Counted from the stretch's first letter, positions 24,941 through 34,175 are shown. The stretch is 52,619 nucleotides of DNA from Abiotrophia defectiva_A (GCA_963546405.1 CAUUNL010000003.1:1-52619); one strand, 5' to 3'. Numbers and translations: made by a program. Notes: generated by a model not told the origin, from the sequence alone.

Positions 24941-25708
24941 ATGCAACGTTATTTTATCGACCAAACTGGCTTACTTGTCCAGGACTTAGTGAGCCTGACG
25001 GCTGATGATAGTCGGCATTTCCTAAGAGTTATGCGATCTCAGCCTGGTGATAAAGCTTGGCTAGTGACTGGAGACGGGCAATGTTACTTGGCGCAATTAG
25101 AAGGAGAGGTAGACCGACTAGCTCAGTTCCGCCTCTTAGAGCTCCAGGCAGAGGCAGACCGAGTAGAATTACCTGTTGAGGTCACCATTGCCTGTGGTTT
25201 GTCCAAAAATGATAAGCTAGATTACATTGTTCAAAAAGGAACCGAATGTGGTGCCAGTTATTTTCAACCCCTGGCCCTCAGTCGAGACGTGGTCAAATGG
25301 GATAATAAGAAGGCTGGCCAACGCCTAGACCGATTGCAAAAAATTGCCAAGGAAGCGGCTGAGCAATGTCATCGCCTTCGTATTCCTCAGGTCGCCCAGC
25401 CCCTAAGCTTAGCTCAATTACTGGCCCAGTCAGCTGACTATGATGTCTGTTTAGTGGCCTATGAAGAAGATGCCAAACAAGGTGAGCATAGTCGTTTACG
25501 TCTAGCTTGCCAGACACTTAAGGGGCAAGCAGGTGCCAAGGTCTTAGTTGTTTTTGGTTCAGAAGGAGGCCTGACTCCAGAAGAAGTCGCTCAATTAAGT
25601 CAAGCTGGCTTCCAGACGGTTGCCTTAGGACCACGTATTCTCCGCGCGGAGACAGCCCCAATCTATTTCTTATCAGCCCTATCTTATGCCCTAGAACTTG
25701 AACTATAA
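24941..25708 (+). CDS. rsmE: 16S rRNA (uracil(1498)-N3)-methyltransferase
   Basis: SPOUT-class rRNA methyltransferase. 255 residues. N-terminal PUA-like barrel (MQRYFIDQTGLL, DSRHFLRVMRSQPGDKAWL) and a C-terminal knotted domain with the diagnostic VVFGSEGGLTPEEVAQL and ALGPRILRAETAPIYFLSAL. The start follows AAGAGGATTAAAGC at the end of prmA, so the two are coupled. Confidence 0.96.
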   Translation: MQRYFIDQTGLLVQDLVSLTADDSRHFLRVMRSQPGDKAWLVTGDGQCYLAQLEGEVDRLAQFRLLELQAEADRVELPVEVTIACGLSKNDKLDYIVQKGTECGASYFQPLALSRDVVKWDNKKAGQRLDRLQKIAKEAAEQCHRLRIPQVAQPLSLAQLLAQSADYDVCLVAYEEDAKQGEHSRLRLACQTLKGQAGAKVLVVFGSEGGLTPEEVAQLSQAGFQTVALGPRILRAETAPIYFLSALSYALELEL

Positions 25709-25724
25709 GGAAGGAGTTTATTTT

Positions 25725-26399
25725 ATGGAACTCGCAAAATACATAGATCATACAGCACTTAAGGCCGATACTGGCCGCGCTGCCATTGAAAAGCTATGCC
25801 AAGAAGCCCGCGAATATGGCTTTATGTCCGTCTGTGTTAATCCTACTTGGGTGGCTACTGCTCAGTCTTTACTTGCTGGATCAGACGTTAAAGTTTGTAC
25901 AGTGATTGGCTTTCCCTTGGGGGCTAACACTTCAGCGGTAAAAGCCTTTGAGACCCGCACTGCTATCCAAGAAGGGGCAGATGAAGTCGACATGGTCATT
26001 AACATTGGCGCCGCAAAAGATGGCAACTGGGACCTAGTCAAAGCGGATATCCAAGCCGTTGTGGAGGCTGCTAATCATCAAGCCTTAGTTAAGGTGATTT
26101 TAGAAACATGTCTTTTATCCAAGGAAGAAATCGTCAAAGCCAGCCAAGTAGCCAAGGAAGCTGGAGCTGACTTCGTCAAGACCTCAACCGGCTTCTCAAC
26201 TGGCGGCGCGACTGTCCAAGATATTCGCCTCATGCGGGAAACAGTCGGACCTGACATGGGAGTTAAGGCCAGTGGTGGTGTTCAAAATCGAGCAGATGCC
26301 TTAGCTATGATTGAAGCGGGCGCCAGCCGGATTGGCGCCTCCAAGGGGATTGCGATTGTAACCGGCCAGGCTACAGGCAATGCACCAGGGAGCTATTAA
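25725..26399 (+). CDS. deoC: Deoxyribose-phosphate aldolase
   Basis: Cleaves 2-deoxyribose 5-phosphate into glyceraldehyde 3-phosphate and acetaldehyde, the step after DeoB. 224 residues, TIM barrel. Schiff-base Lys in ADFVKTSTGFSTGGAT, the second active-site Lys in GVKASGG, DEVDMVINIGA early. ATG 25725 follows GGAAGGAGTTTATTTT; an upstream in-frame TTG inside rsmE is rejected. Adjacent to rsmE and rel rather than to deoB-punA. Confidence 0.96.
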   Translation: MELAKYIDHTALKADTGRAAIEKLCQEAREYGFMSVCVNPTWVATAQSLLAGSDVKVCTVIGFPLGANTSAVKAFETRTAIQEGADEVDMVINIGAAKDGNWDLVKADIQAVVEAANHQALVKVILETCLLSKEEIVKASQVAKEAGADFVKTSTGFSTGGATVQDIRLMRETVGPDMGVKASGGVQNRADALAMIEAGASRIGASKGIAIVTGQATGNAPGSY

Positions 26400-26427
26400 T
26401 AATTGCAAGTAAGAAAGGAAGAGTAGG

Positions 26428-28638
26428 ATGGCACAAGCACCAGATTTAACGGCCGCAGATGTCATGGCCCTGTGCGAAAGCTACATGAATGAAAAGCATG
26501 TGGCCTTCGTTAAAAAGGCGTTGGATTTCGCCACAGAAGCCCACAAGGAGCAATTTCGCTTATCGGGAGAAGCATACATCGTGCATCCTATTCAAGTTGC
26601 TGGAATTCTCGCCCAACTCAAGATGGACCCTGATACGGTCGCGACCGGCTTCCTCCATGATGTGGTGGAAGATACTGACTACACCCTAGAAGACATCGTC
26701 CGCGAATTTTCTGAGACGGTCGCCTTCTTGGTAGATGGCGTCACCAAGTTGGGGAAATTTAAGTTCCAGAGTAAGGAAGAAGCCTTAGCAGAAAATCACC
26801 GTAAGATGCTCTTGGCCATGGCCAAAGACATGCGGATTATCATGGTTAAACTGGCTGACCGCCTTCATAATATGCGGACCCTTAAGTTCCAAAAGCCGGC
26901 TAAGCAAGTGGAAAAATCACAAGAAGCTATTGAGATTTATGCGCCTCTGGCTGACCGTTTGGGGATGAATCTGATTAAGTGGGAGCTAGAAGATATCGCT
27001 CTACGCTATACCAATCCCGATGCCTACTATCAGATTGTCAACTTGATGAAGTCTAAGCGGGAAGAGCGCGAGACTTATATTCAAGAGGCTATCAAGGATA
27101 TTAACGAGGCCATCGAAGAGTTACATATCAAGGCTGATGTCTATGGCCGTCCAAAGCACATTTATTCTATTTATCGTAAGATGGTCAAGCAGAATAAGGA
27201 TTTTGATGAAATCTATGATCTCTTAGCCATTCGGGCCTTGGTGCCGACCATTAAGGACTGTTATGCTGTCCTAGGGGCGGTCCATACCAAGTGGAAACCA
27301 ATGCCTGGCCGCTTTAAAGACTATATCGCCATGCCTAAGGCTAATCTCTATCAGTCCATTCATACGACGGTTATCGGTCCGCATGGCAAGCCAGTCGAAA
27401 TTCAGATTCGGACCTTCCAAATGAACGAGGTGGCGGAGTACGGGGTTGCAGCTCACTGGGCCTACAAGGAAGGTAAGACCCAGCAAGTCCGTGAAGATGA
27501 AGCCATCAAGAAGCAACTGACTTGGTTCCGCGATATTGTGGAATTAGAAGATGAAGCCAAAGACGCGGGCGAGTTCATGGACTTCGTCAAGGAAGACATC
27601 TTCAAAGACCAAGTCTATGTCTTCTCACCTAAGGGGGATGTCTTCGAACTGCCTAATGGGGCAGGGCCTTTGGACTTTGCCTACCATGTCCATACGGATG
27701 TGGGGCAGAAAACCATTGGGGCCAAGGTCAACGGCAAGATTGTCCCACTTAACTACAAACTTAAAAACGGGGATATTGTGGATATCTTAACCAACCCCAA
27801 TTCCAATGGGCCAAGTCGTGACTGGTTAAAATATACCGCCACCTCCAAGGCGCGGAACAAAATCAAGCGTTACTTCAAGCTACTTGATCGCGATCGTAAT
27901 AGCGAACGTGGCCAAGCCATGGTGGAAGAAGAACTCAAGAAAAATGGCTATAGCCTCAAGCAATTGGCTAAGAAAGCCTACGAGAAGGAACTCTTTGAAC
28001 GCTACAACGTGCCGAGTTTGGCCGACCTCTTTGCAGCTGTAGCCTTGGGCGAAGTGTCGGCCATTAGTGTCTATAACTTCTTGCATAGCAAGGAACAGAA
28101 GGATGTCCCACCAGCAGAGCCTCTCACTAATGAGCAAACCCTCAACAAACCTGAGACCGAGGCCATGAAGATCCAACATGAAAATGGCGTCATGGTGCGT
28201 GGTGTTAACAATCTTATGATTCGACTCAGTCGTTGTTGTAGCCCGGTTCCAGGTGACCAAATTGTGGGTTACGTGACACGAGGGCGGGGGATTTCAGTTC
28301 ACCGTAAAGACTGTCCTAACCTACTCAATGAACCTGATTTGCAGCAACGGACCATTCCAGTTGAATGGGAGAGCACGGGCCAGCTTGGTGCTGACTATGT
28401 CACTGAGATTCGGGTAGTGGGCTTTGATCGCAATGGTCTCATCAATGAAGTCTTGCATGTGGTCAACCACTCGGTTAAGACCCTGCGCAATGTTAACGGG
28501 AAAGTTGACGACAAGACTTCAACGGCGACAGTCACCATTAAGGTTGCCATCTCCAATACGGCTCAATTAGAAGATCTCATGGTTAAATTACGTAACATTC
28601 CCGATGTTTATGAAGTAACCCGGGTCAATAATAAGTAG
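26428..28638 (+). CDS. rel: Bifunctional (p)ppGpp synthetase/hydrolase Rel
   Basis: Long RSH enzyme controlling the stringent response. 736 residues: N-terminal HD hydrolase domain (HPIQVAGILAQL, GFLHDVVEDT, KLADRLHNMRTL, all with metal ligands), synthetase domain (YDLLAIRALV, KANLYQSIHTTVIGPHGKPVEIQIRT), TGS domain (VYVFSPKGDVFELPNGAGPLDFAYHVHTDVG) and a C-terminal zinc-finger and ACT region (RLSRCCSPVPGDQIVGYVTRGRGISVHRKDC). Both activities therefore look intact. The rel-dtd pair is conserved. Confidence 0.97.
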   Translation: MAQAPDLTAADVMALCESYMNEKHVAFVKKALDFATEAHKEQFRLSGEAYIVHPIQVAGILAQLKMDPDTVATGFLHDVVEDTDYTLEDIVREFSETVAFLVDGVTKLGKFKFQSKEEALAENHRKMLLAMAKDMRIIMVKLADRLHNMRTLKFQKPAKQVEKSQEAIEIYAPLADRLGMNLIKWELEDIALRYTNPDAYYQIVNLMKSKREERETYIQEAIKDINEAIEELHIKADVYGRPKHIYSIYRKMVKQNKDFDEIYDLLAIRALVPTIKDCYAVLGAVHTKWKPMPGRFKDYIAMPKANLYQSIHTTVIGPHGKPVEIQIRTFQMNEVAEYGVAAHWAYKEGKTQQVREDEAIKKQLTWFRDIVELEDEAKDAGEFMDFVKEDIFKDQVYVFSPKGDVFELPNGAGPLDFAYHVHTDVGQKTIGAKVNGKIVPLNYKLKNGDIVDILTNPNSNGPSRDWLKYTATSKARNKIKRYFKLLDRDRNSERGQAMVEEELKKNGYSLKQLAKKAYEKELFERYNVPSLADLFAAVALGEVSAISVYNFLHSKEQKDVPPAEPLTNEQTLNKPETEAMKIQHENGVMVRGVNNLMIRLSRCCSPVPGDQIVGYVTRGRGISVHRKDCPNLLNEPDLQQRTIPVEWESTGQLGADYVTEIRVVGFDRNGLINEVLHVVNHSVKTLRNVNGKVDDKTSTATVTIKVAISNTAQLEDLMVKLRNIPDVYEVTRVNNK

Positions 28639-28649
28639 GAGGATCCTGA

Positions 28650-29099
28650 ATGCGAGTGCTTATTCAACGTTGCCGTCGGGGCCAGGTCTCAATTGATGGC
28701 CAAGTGGTAGGAGCGATTGATAGAGGTTTTGTTCTCTTGGTCGGTGTCACTCACGAAGACGGACCAGAAGATGTGGCCTATTGCGCCCGCAAAATCAGCA
28801 AACTGCGTGTTTTTGAAGATGAGCAGGGGCGGATGAATGCCAGTCTAGATAGTTTGCCTGACGGAGCCATTCTATCCATTAGTCAATTTACTTTATATGG
28901 CGATGTCCGCAAGGGCAACCGGCCAAGTTTTACCCAGTCGGCTCGTCCAGAAGTGGCGGAACCACTCTATGAGGCGCTTAACCAGACTCTTAGGGAAGCG
29001 GGCTTCCGCGTGGAAACGGGGCGTTTTGGAGCAGATATGCAGGTCCTAATTGAAAATGACGGACCAGTGACCATCCTAATCGATTCAAAAGAAAAGTAA
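28650..29099 (+). CDS. dtd: D-aminoacyl-tRNA deacylase
   Basis: Removes mischarged D-amino acids (and glycine) from tRNA. 149 residues. Both family motifs are present: ISQFTLYGDVRKGNRPSF (SQFTL) and ENDGPVTIL (NxGPxT-type with the cis-Gly-Pro). RBS AGGAGGATCCTGA. Last gene of the rel operon. Confidence 0.97.
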   Translation: MRVLIQRCRRGQVSIDGQVVGAIDRGFVLLVGVTHEDGPEDVAYCARKISKLRVFEDEQGRMNASLDSLPDGAILSISQFTLYGDVRKGNRPSFTQSARPEVAEPLYEALNQTLREAGFRVETGRFGADMQVLIENDGPVTILIDSKEK

Positions 29100-29101
29100 G
29101 T

Positions 29102-29142
29102 AAAATCCAGGGATTGAGCCCGACTCAATCCCTGGATTTTTT
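29102..29142 (+). terminator. Intrinsic terminator of dtd
   Basis: AAAATCCAGGGATTGAG (29102-29118) / CTCAATCCCTGGATTTT (29124-29140) then TTC. A 17-pair stem; the A/T ends also allow partial function on the other strand. Confidence 0.95.
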
Positions 29143-29158
29143 CTTCATCATAGACAAA

Positions 29159-29183
29159 AAAAGAGCCCTGATAGGGCTCTTTT
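29159..29183 (-). terminator. Terminator of tRNA-Leu
   Basis: AGAGCCCT (29162-29169) / AGGGCTCT (29173-29180); on the minus strand it is followed by TTTTTTTG. It starts 6 bases beyond the tRNA 3' end. Confidence 0.85.
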
Positions 29184-29188
29184 ATGAT

Positions 29189-29270
29189 GCGGAGAAAGGG
29201 ATTTGAACCCTCACGTCCTATTGGACACATGCGCCTGAAGCATGCGCGTCTGCCGTTCCGCCATCTCCGC
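29189..29270 (-). tRNA. tRNA-Leu (anticodon CAG)
   Basis: Minus-strand 82-base tRNA with acceptor GCGGAGA / TCTCCGC. The anticodon arm is CATGC-TTCAGGC-GCATG, placing CAG at positions 34-36, which reads CUG. The long variable arm (TGTCCAATAGGACG) is typical of class II tRNA-Leu, and the T arm contains GGTTCAAATCC. CCA is not encoded. It stands alone with its own promoter and terminator. Confidence 0.95.
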
Positions 29271-29275
29271 TTAGC

Positions 29276-29301
29276 ACAAAATGTATTATACTACATTTTG
29301 T
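29276..29301 (-). promoter_or_regulatory. Promoter of tRNA-Leu inside an inverted repeat
   Basis: On the minus strand a TATAAT lies at 29285-29290, 15 bases before the mature tRNA 5' end. It sits within a 10-base inverted repeat, ACAAAATGTA-N6-TACATTTTGT. No good -35 is visible. Confidence 0.65.
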
Positions 29302-29349
29302 TGAAAAAGGGAATGACAAAGGCCTAAAAGCGTTTAAGTTTTTAGTGGA

Positions 29350-30174
29350 CTAGAGGCTAACTCCCATAAAGTCGCGAATGATGGGAACTAGACCGTCTTG
29401 GTCGTTGGATAGGGTAATATGGTCGGCCGCTTCCTTAAGCAGTGGGGTGGCATTAGCCATGGCAACGCCCAAACCGGCCGTCTCAATCATGGTTAAGTCG
29501 TTATTCCCATCGCCGCAGGCAATGACCTGGTCAAGAGTCAGACCAAGGTGTTGGCAAAGGACTTTAATGGCCTGGCCTTTGGAGACTTGGTGGTGAACGA
29601 ATTCCAAGAAGTATGGCTTAGAGGTGGTAACATAGGTTAATTCACCAAAGCGCCCTTCAAGTTCAGCATCGGCTGCTGCAACTAAATCCGGGTCACCAAC
29701 GCCAATAAATTTCATACGGGCTTTAGCTAGTTGAGACAGGTTCGCGATGGCCTCAGGGTCATAACGATCGGGAATACCTGTTAATTGACTTTCAATGTGG
29801 CTATAGTCATTGGCCTTATCCATGACCACGTAGTCGTCCATATAGGTTAGGACGGTCAGACCTTTAGCTTGAATATATCGGACAATGTCATCTTGAGCCT
29901 CTGCTTCTAGGCGTTGGCTGAAGAGTTCCTGGCCATCCGCCATACTGGTGATGGCAGCGCCATTAAAGGAAATGATGTAAGAATCGAAATGGTCTAATTT
30001 GAGTTGTTTGGCCGTTTCAATCATAGAAGGGGTTGGTCGGCCACTAGCTAGCACGACTTTCTTGCCTTGTTCCTGTGCCTTCATCAAGGCCTGGTAGGTG
30101 GCATCAGAGATAGTGTTCTCGCTGGTCATCAAAGTATCGTCAATATCTAAGACCAGCATTTGATAATCTGTCAT
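29350..30174 (-). CDS. Cof-type HAD-superfamily phosphatase
   Basis: Sugar-phosphate or cofactor phosphatase of the HAD IIB subfamily. 274 residues. Motif I VLDIDDTLMTSEN, motif II VVLASGRPTPS, Lys in VSKGQAIKVLCQHLG and motif IV VIACGDGNNDLTMIETAGLGVAMANA. The substrate cannot be assigned; YidA-like and YkrA-like relatives are often promiscuous. AAGGAGTCCACTT precedes the start. Transcribed alone from a clear promoter. Confidence 0.9.
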   Translation of the reverse strand: MTDYQMLVLDIDDTLMTSENTISDATYQALMKAQEQGKKVVLASGRPTPSMIETAKQLKLDHFDSYIISFNGAAITSMADGQELFSQRLEAEAQDDIVRYIQAKGLTVLTYMDDYVVMDKANDYSHIESQLTGIPDRYDPEAIANLSQLAKARMKFIGVGDPDLVAAADAELEGRFGELTYVTTSKPYFLEFVHHQVSKGQAIKVLCQHLGLTLDQVIACGDGNNDLTMIETAGLGVAMANATPLLKEAADHITLSNDQDGLVPIIRDFMGVSL

Positions 30175-30205
30175 AAGTGGACTCCTTAATCAATTTGCTA
30201 GATTT

Positions 30206-30234
30206 ATTGTATCGAAAAGCCTAGAAAATGACAA
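30206..30234 (-). promoter_or_regulatory. Promoter of the Cof-type phosphatase gene
   Basis: On the minus strand TTGTCA (30229-30234), a 17-base spacer and TACAAT (30206-30211). Confidence 0.75.
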
Positions 30235-30300
30235 CTATCTGCGTTACAATTAATAGGTTAATGCTAGTGCCAGACAGGTGCTAAGGAGGCAGGAGAGCAG

Positions 30301-31227
30301 ATGCAAGAATTAGCAATTATCGCCCACCAAGGGGCAGGCGGTGGCCAGGGAGGTAAAGTGTTGGAGGAGACCTTGGCAGCCCTGAATAAACGCCAGATAG
30401 AGCCTAAAGTCCATATTAGCACTTATGCTGGCCATAGTGAGCTTTTGGCTCAGCAATTGGCCCAGGAGCCGGTCATTGCGGTTATTGGTGGTGACGGAAC
30501 ACTGCACGAAGTTGTGGCCAGTCTAGCTGGACAATCACAGCCACCGGCTATTCTTTATTTGCCAGCCGGTCGAGGTAATGATTTTGCTAGAGCCTGGCAG
30601 GCTAAGCGAAGCCTAACACAAGCCTTGGATCAATTGCAGGCAGGTAACCGACTTCAAGTGCCGATTCTTCGTTTGCAAGATCAGGTCAGTGGACAAATTA
30701 GCTATGGGATTAATAGCCTAGGGATAGGTTTTGATGCCATGGTTAATCAGCAATCAAAGGCTTTGAGACTGGGGCGTTTGCTTGCTAAATGGCATTTGGG
30801 CAAGTTGTCCTATCTAGTGGCTGTTTTTGCTAGCTTACCTAAATTAGAGGCTTTTGAGGTCAGCCTCAGCCTAGATAATCAGTTGCCTCAATTAGTGTCT
30901 GACTGCTACCTCTTCAGTGTCCTCAAGAATCCTTATATGGGCGGGGGTATAAAATTAGATAATCTAGGCCTGGCTAGCAATCCAGAGATTAGTGTCATGG
31001 CCTTTCACAGTATCAAGGCACGGCATTTGCCAGGCTTGATCTGGCAGGTCTTAGTCAGCCATCAGCAGGACCAGTCGCCTCAAGTCAGTCGTTGGACCGG
31101 ACAAAAGCTTGATTTGGCCATTAAGCAAGCCATTCTAGGTCAAGTGGATGGGGAAGTTCAGGAGGCGGCGCCACGTCAGCTGACCATTGATTGGTTGACT
31201 TATCCATTTATTCTAGCAGAACCTTGA
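30301..31227 (+). CDS. Diacylglycerol kinase-family lipid kinase
   Basis: Lipid kinase of the DagK/YegS family, 308 residues. The nucleotide site is VIAVIGGDGTLHEVVASL, followed by PAGRGNDFAR; the C-terminal VDGEV matches the family's DGE motif. Role is probably recycling diacylglycerol released by lipoteichoic acid synthesis, which is known for DgkB; a different lipid substrate is possible. AAGGAGGCAGGAGAGCAG precedes the ATG. The alaS promoter overlaps its stop codon. Confidence 0.85.
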   Translation: MQELAIIAHQGAGGGQGGKVLEETLAALNKRQIEPKVHISTYAGHSELLAQQLAQEPVIAVIGGDGTLHEVVASLAGQSQPPAILYLPAGRGNDFARAWQAKRSLTQALDQLQAGNRLQVPILRLQDQVSGQISYGINSLGIGFDAMVNQQSKALRLGRLLAKWHLGKLSYLVAVFASLPKLEAFEVSLSLDNQLPQLVSDCYLFSVLKNPYMGGGIKLDNLGLASNPEISVMAFHSIKARHLPGLIWQVLVSHQQDQSPQVSRWTGQKLDLAIKQAILGQVDGEVQEAAPRQLTIDWLTYPFILAEP

Positions 31228-31253
31228 CTTTTAGGGCCTTTTAGCCGTATAAT
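31224..31253 (+). promoter_or_regulatory. Promoter of the alaS T-box leader
   Basis: TTGACT (31224-31229), 18-base spacer, TATAAT (31248-31253). It overlaps the stop codon of the lipid kinase gene. Confidence 0.85.
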
Positions 31254-31261
31254 GGTAGAGG

Positions 31262-31470
31262 TATAAGGCTATGTTGAACCCAGCCTCAGAGAGACTTCAT
31301 TTGGTGGAAGAAGTCACGGGTCTCAATGCTCCCTTAGGTCTTACTAGTGGCAACACTAGCGTAGGATTGGCGTTAACAATCATTAAAGATGTAATGAAGC
31401 AGATTCGTTATAAGCAAGGTGGTACCGCGACTTATCGCCCTTGCATGTAATGAGTGTGTTTTTTATTTTT
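31262..31470 (+). promoter_or_regulatory. Alanine-tRNA T-box leader of alaS
   Basis: Stem I base TAAGG (31264-31268) / CCTTA (31332-31336), then an internal loop holding the likely specifier GCT (31328-31330, an Ala codon), upper stem ACCC / GGGT, and the distal AGAGAG (31288) and GGTGGAA motifs. The antiterminator is GCAAGG (31414-31419) / CCTTGC (31439-31444) with the bulge TGGTACC and GCGA / TCGC. UGGU in the bulge would pair with a tRNA acceptor end ACCA, as expected for tRNA-Ala. No clear competing terminator stem is seen. Confidence 0.9.
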
Positions 31471-31492
31471 TAGAAAAAGGAGTTCATCGTAT

Positions 31493-34138
31493 ATGAAGCA
31501 ATTGACGAGTGCGCAAATTCGCCAAATGTATCTTGATTTCTTCGCAGAGAAGCAACACCAAATTATTCCAAGTGCCTCTTTGATTCCAGTCAATGACCCA
31601 ACCCTCTTGTGGATCAACGCCGGCGTGGCACCCCTTAAAAAATACTTCGACGGGACGGAAGTGCCAGACAACCGTCGTTTGGCTAACGTACAAAAATGTA
31701 TCCGGACCAATGATATTGAGAACGTAGGTTACACTGCCCGCCACCATACCCTCTTCGAAATGCTAGGGAACTGGTCTATCGGCGATTACTTCAAGAAAGA
31801 GGTTATTGCTTGGGCTTGGGAATTCTTAACGAGCGAGCGTTGGTTAGGTTTTGAAGCAGATAAGCTATTTGCCACCTACTATCCAGATGACAAGGAAACA
31901 CCCGAAATCTGGAAACAACAACCAGGTTTTATTGCCGACCATTTGGTGGCAGTAGCAGATAACTTCTGGGATATCGGGGCTGGCCCATGTGGTCCGGATA
32001 CTGAGATTTTCTACGATCGTGGCCAAGACTTTAACAACTTGGAAGCAGACGACCCTGAAAACTACCCTGGTGGTGAGAATGAGCGTTGGTTGGAAATCTG
32101 GAACTTAGTTTTCTCTGAGTTCAACCATTTGCCAGATGACACCTATCAACCACTTCCTAACAAAAACGTCGATACCGGGATGGGCTTGGAACGGGTAGTC
32201 TCTGTCATTCAAAATGCTAAAACCAACTATGAGACAGACCTCTTTGTGCCAATTATTCAAGCCATCGAAAAAGTCTCTGGTGTGGACTTTGCTTCAGCTG
32301 GTGATAAGCAAGTTAGCTTCAAGGTTATTGCTGACCACATTCGCGCGGTTTCCTTCGCGATTAGTGATGGGGCACTGCCATCTAATGAAGGTCGTGGTTA
32401 TATCCTACGTCGTCTCATTCGCCGTAGTGTCATGCATGGTCGTAAATTGGGAATTAGCCGTAGCTTCTTAAGTGAATTAGTCCCAGTTATTGCGGATATT
32501 ATGGGGGCTTACTATCAAGAATTGACGGAACAATTAGCCTTCGTTCAAAAGGTCATCTTAAATGAAGAAGAGCGATTCCACGAGACCATTGAAGGCGGGG
32601 AAGCCCACCTGAATGACTTGATGGCTAACCTCAAGGCTGAGGGCAAAACAGTGGTTCCAGGCGCCCAAGCCTTCCAACTCTATGATACCTTTGGTTTCCC
32701 GTTAGAGTTAACCGTTGAATTGGCTGATAGCCAAGGCTTCACAGTCGATCAAGAAGGTTTCGAGACAGAAATGGAAGCCCAACGTCAACGGGCTCGTGCG
32801 GCTCGTTCTAAGGAAGAGAGCATGCAAGTCCAAAGCGACCTCTTACAAAACATTACTGATGCCTTTGATTTCGTGGGTTACGAAACGCTCGTCACTAACG
32901 CAACTATCAAGGCGATTGTGTTGGATGAAGCTAAGGTAGAGCAGTTACCAGCTCATCAAGAAGGTTGGGTCTTCTTCAACCGTAGTCCTTTCTATGCAGA
33001 AATGGGGGGGCAAGTAGCGGACTCTGGGATCATCCTAGATGGCGATCAAGAAGTAGGCCAAGTCTTAGATGTTAAGAAAGCACCTCAAGGTCAGTTTATG
33101 CACCGTATCAAAACAGGCCATATGCCATTGACTGTCGGTCAATCTTATACCTTGGAAGTGGATCGGGCAGCACGTCTTAAGACCAACCAAAACCATACTG
33201 CAACCCACCTCTTGCATCGCGCCTTGAAGGTTGTTTTGGGTAGCCATGCCAACCAAGCAGGGTCTTACGTTGGGCCAGATCGTTTACGCTTTGACTTCTC
33301 ACACTTTGGTAAAGTGACACCTGAGGAAATCAAACAGATTGAAGCCTTCGTCAACCAATGGATTGCTAATTCTGCTAATGTTGATATTGCGGAAATGTCC
33401 ATTGAAGATGCAAAAGCAACGGGTGCTATGGCTCTCTTTGGTGAAAAATATGGTGATGTTGTAAGGGTTGTGAATATTGCAGGCGAATCTATCGAGTTGT
33501 GTGGTGGGACCCATGTGAACAACACCAATGAGATCGGCACCTTCAAACTCCTAGCTGAGTCTGGGATTGGGGCCGGGATTCGGCGGATTGAAGCCTTGAC
33601 TGGTCAAGCTGCTGTTGCGGATTATCAAGCTCAAGCTGACCTCCTCCAAGAAGTGCAAAATCATCTCAAAGTGGCTCAGGCAAGCCAGCTCTTGCCACGC
33701 TTAGAGCAATTACAAGAAGAACTCCGTCAAGCCCAAGCTCAAGTAGAATCCCTCAACGCAAAATTACTGCAAGCTGAAGCGGGCAAAGTCTTCCAAGATG
33801 TACAAAATGTTGGCGATATGACCTATGTAGCCATTAACTTAGGAAATCAATCTGTTGACGGTATGCGTCAAATGGCTGACATCTGGAAGAAAGAAGCACC
33901 ATCTAACATCTTGGTCTTAGTTGCTAGCCAGGAGGAAAAAGTGAGTCTCATGGTCCAAGTGGACGAACAAGGCTTAGCAGCTGGTCTTAAAGCAGGTAAC
34001 CTCATTAAGCCATTAGCGGCAATTGTCGGCGGTGGCGGTGGTGGTAAGCCACAAATGGCTCAAGCCGGTGGTAAGAAACCAGAAGCGATTCCTGAGTTAT
34101 TGGCACAAGTCAGCACCATCATTAGCGAACAATTATAG
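31493..34138 (+). CDS. alaS: Alanyl-tRNA synthetase
   Basis: Class II synthetase charging tRNA-Ala. 881 residues. Catalytic core at the N terminus (FTYxD-like motif 1 region WINAGVAPLKKYFDG, ARHHTLFEMLGNWSIGDYFK), editing domain with the zinc motifs HTATHLLH and CGGTHV (here ELCGGTHVNN), then a DHHA1-type C-Ala domain ending IVGGGGGGKPQMAQAGG. ATG 31493 lies after AAAAAGGAG; the upstream in-frame start at 31454 belongs to the leader. Controlled by the T-box. Begins the conserved alaS-ireB-ruvX-DUF1292 cluster. Confidence 0.97.
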   Translation: MKQLTSAQIRQMYLDFFAEKQHQIIPSASLIPVNDPTLLWINAGVAPLKKYFDGTEVPDNRRLANVQKCIRTNDIENVGYTARHHTLFEMLGNWSIGDYFKKEVIAWAWEFLTSERWLGFEADKLFATYYPDDKETPEIWKQQPGFIADHLVAVADNFWDIGAGPCGPDTEIFYDRGQDFNNLEADDPENYPGGENERWLEIWNLVFSEFNHLPDDTYQPLPNKNVDTGMGLERVVSVIQNAKTNYETDLFVPIIQAIEKVSGVDFASAGDKQVSFKVIADHIRAVSFAISDGALPSNEGRGYILRRLIRRSVMHGRKLGISRSFLSELVPVIADIMGAYYQELTEQLAFVQKVILNEEERFHETIEGGEAHLNDLMANLKAEGKTVVPGAQAFQLYDTFGFPLELTVELADSQGFTVDQEGFETEMEAQRQRARAARSKEESMQVQSDLLQNITDAFDFVGYETLVTNATIKAIVLDEAKVEQLPAHQEGWVFFNRSPFYAEMGGQVADSGIILDGDQEVGQVLDVKKAPQGQFMHRIKTGHMPLTVGQSYTLEVDRAARLKTNQNHTATHLLHRALKVVLGSHANQAGSYVGPDRLRFDFSHFGKVTPEEIKQIEAFVNQWIANSANVDIAEMSIEDAKATGAMALFGEKYGDVVRVVNIAGESIELCGGTHVNNTNEIGTFKLLAESGIGAGIRRIEALTGQAAVADYQAQADLLQEVQNHLKVAQASQLLPRLEQLQEELRQAQAQVESLNAKLLQAEAGKVFQDVQNVGDMTYVAINLGNQSVDGMRQMADIWKKEAPSNILVLVASQEEKVSLMVQVDEQGLAAGLKAGNLIKPLAAIVGGGGGGKPQMAQAGGKKPEAIPELLAQVSTIISEQL

Positions 34139-34175
34139 GCTTTTTTGCCGGAATTGTTGCAAAAAGGTTCCAATC

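Noticed and set aside
32214..33546. Several open frames of 60-95 codons overlapping alaS on both strands
   Set aside because: No ribosome sites, no domains; they mirror the codon pattern of alaS.
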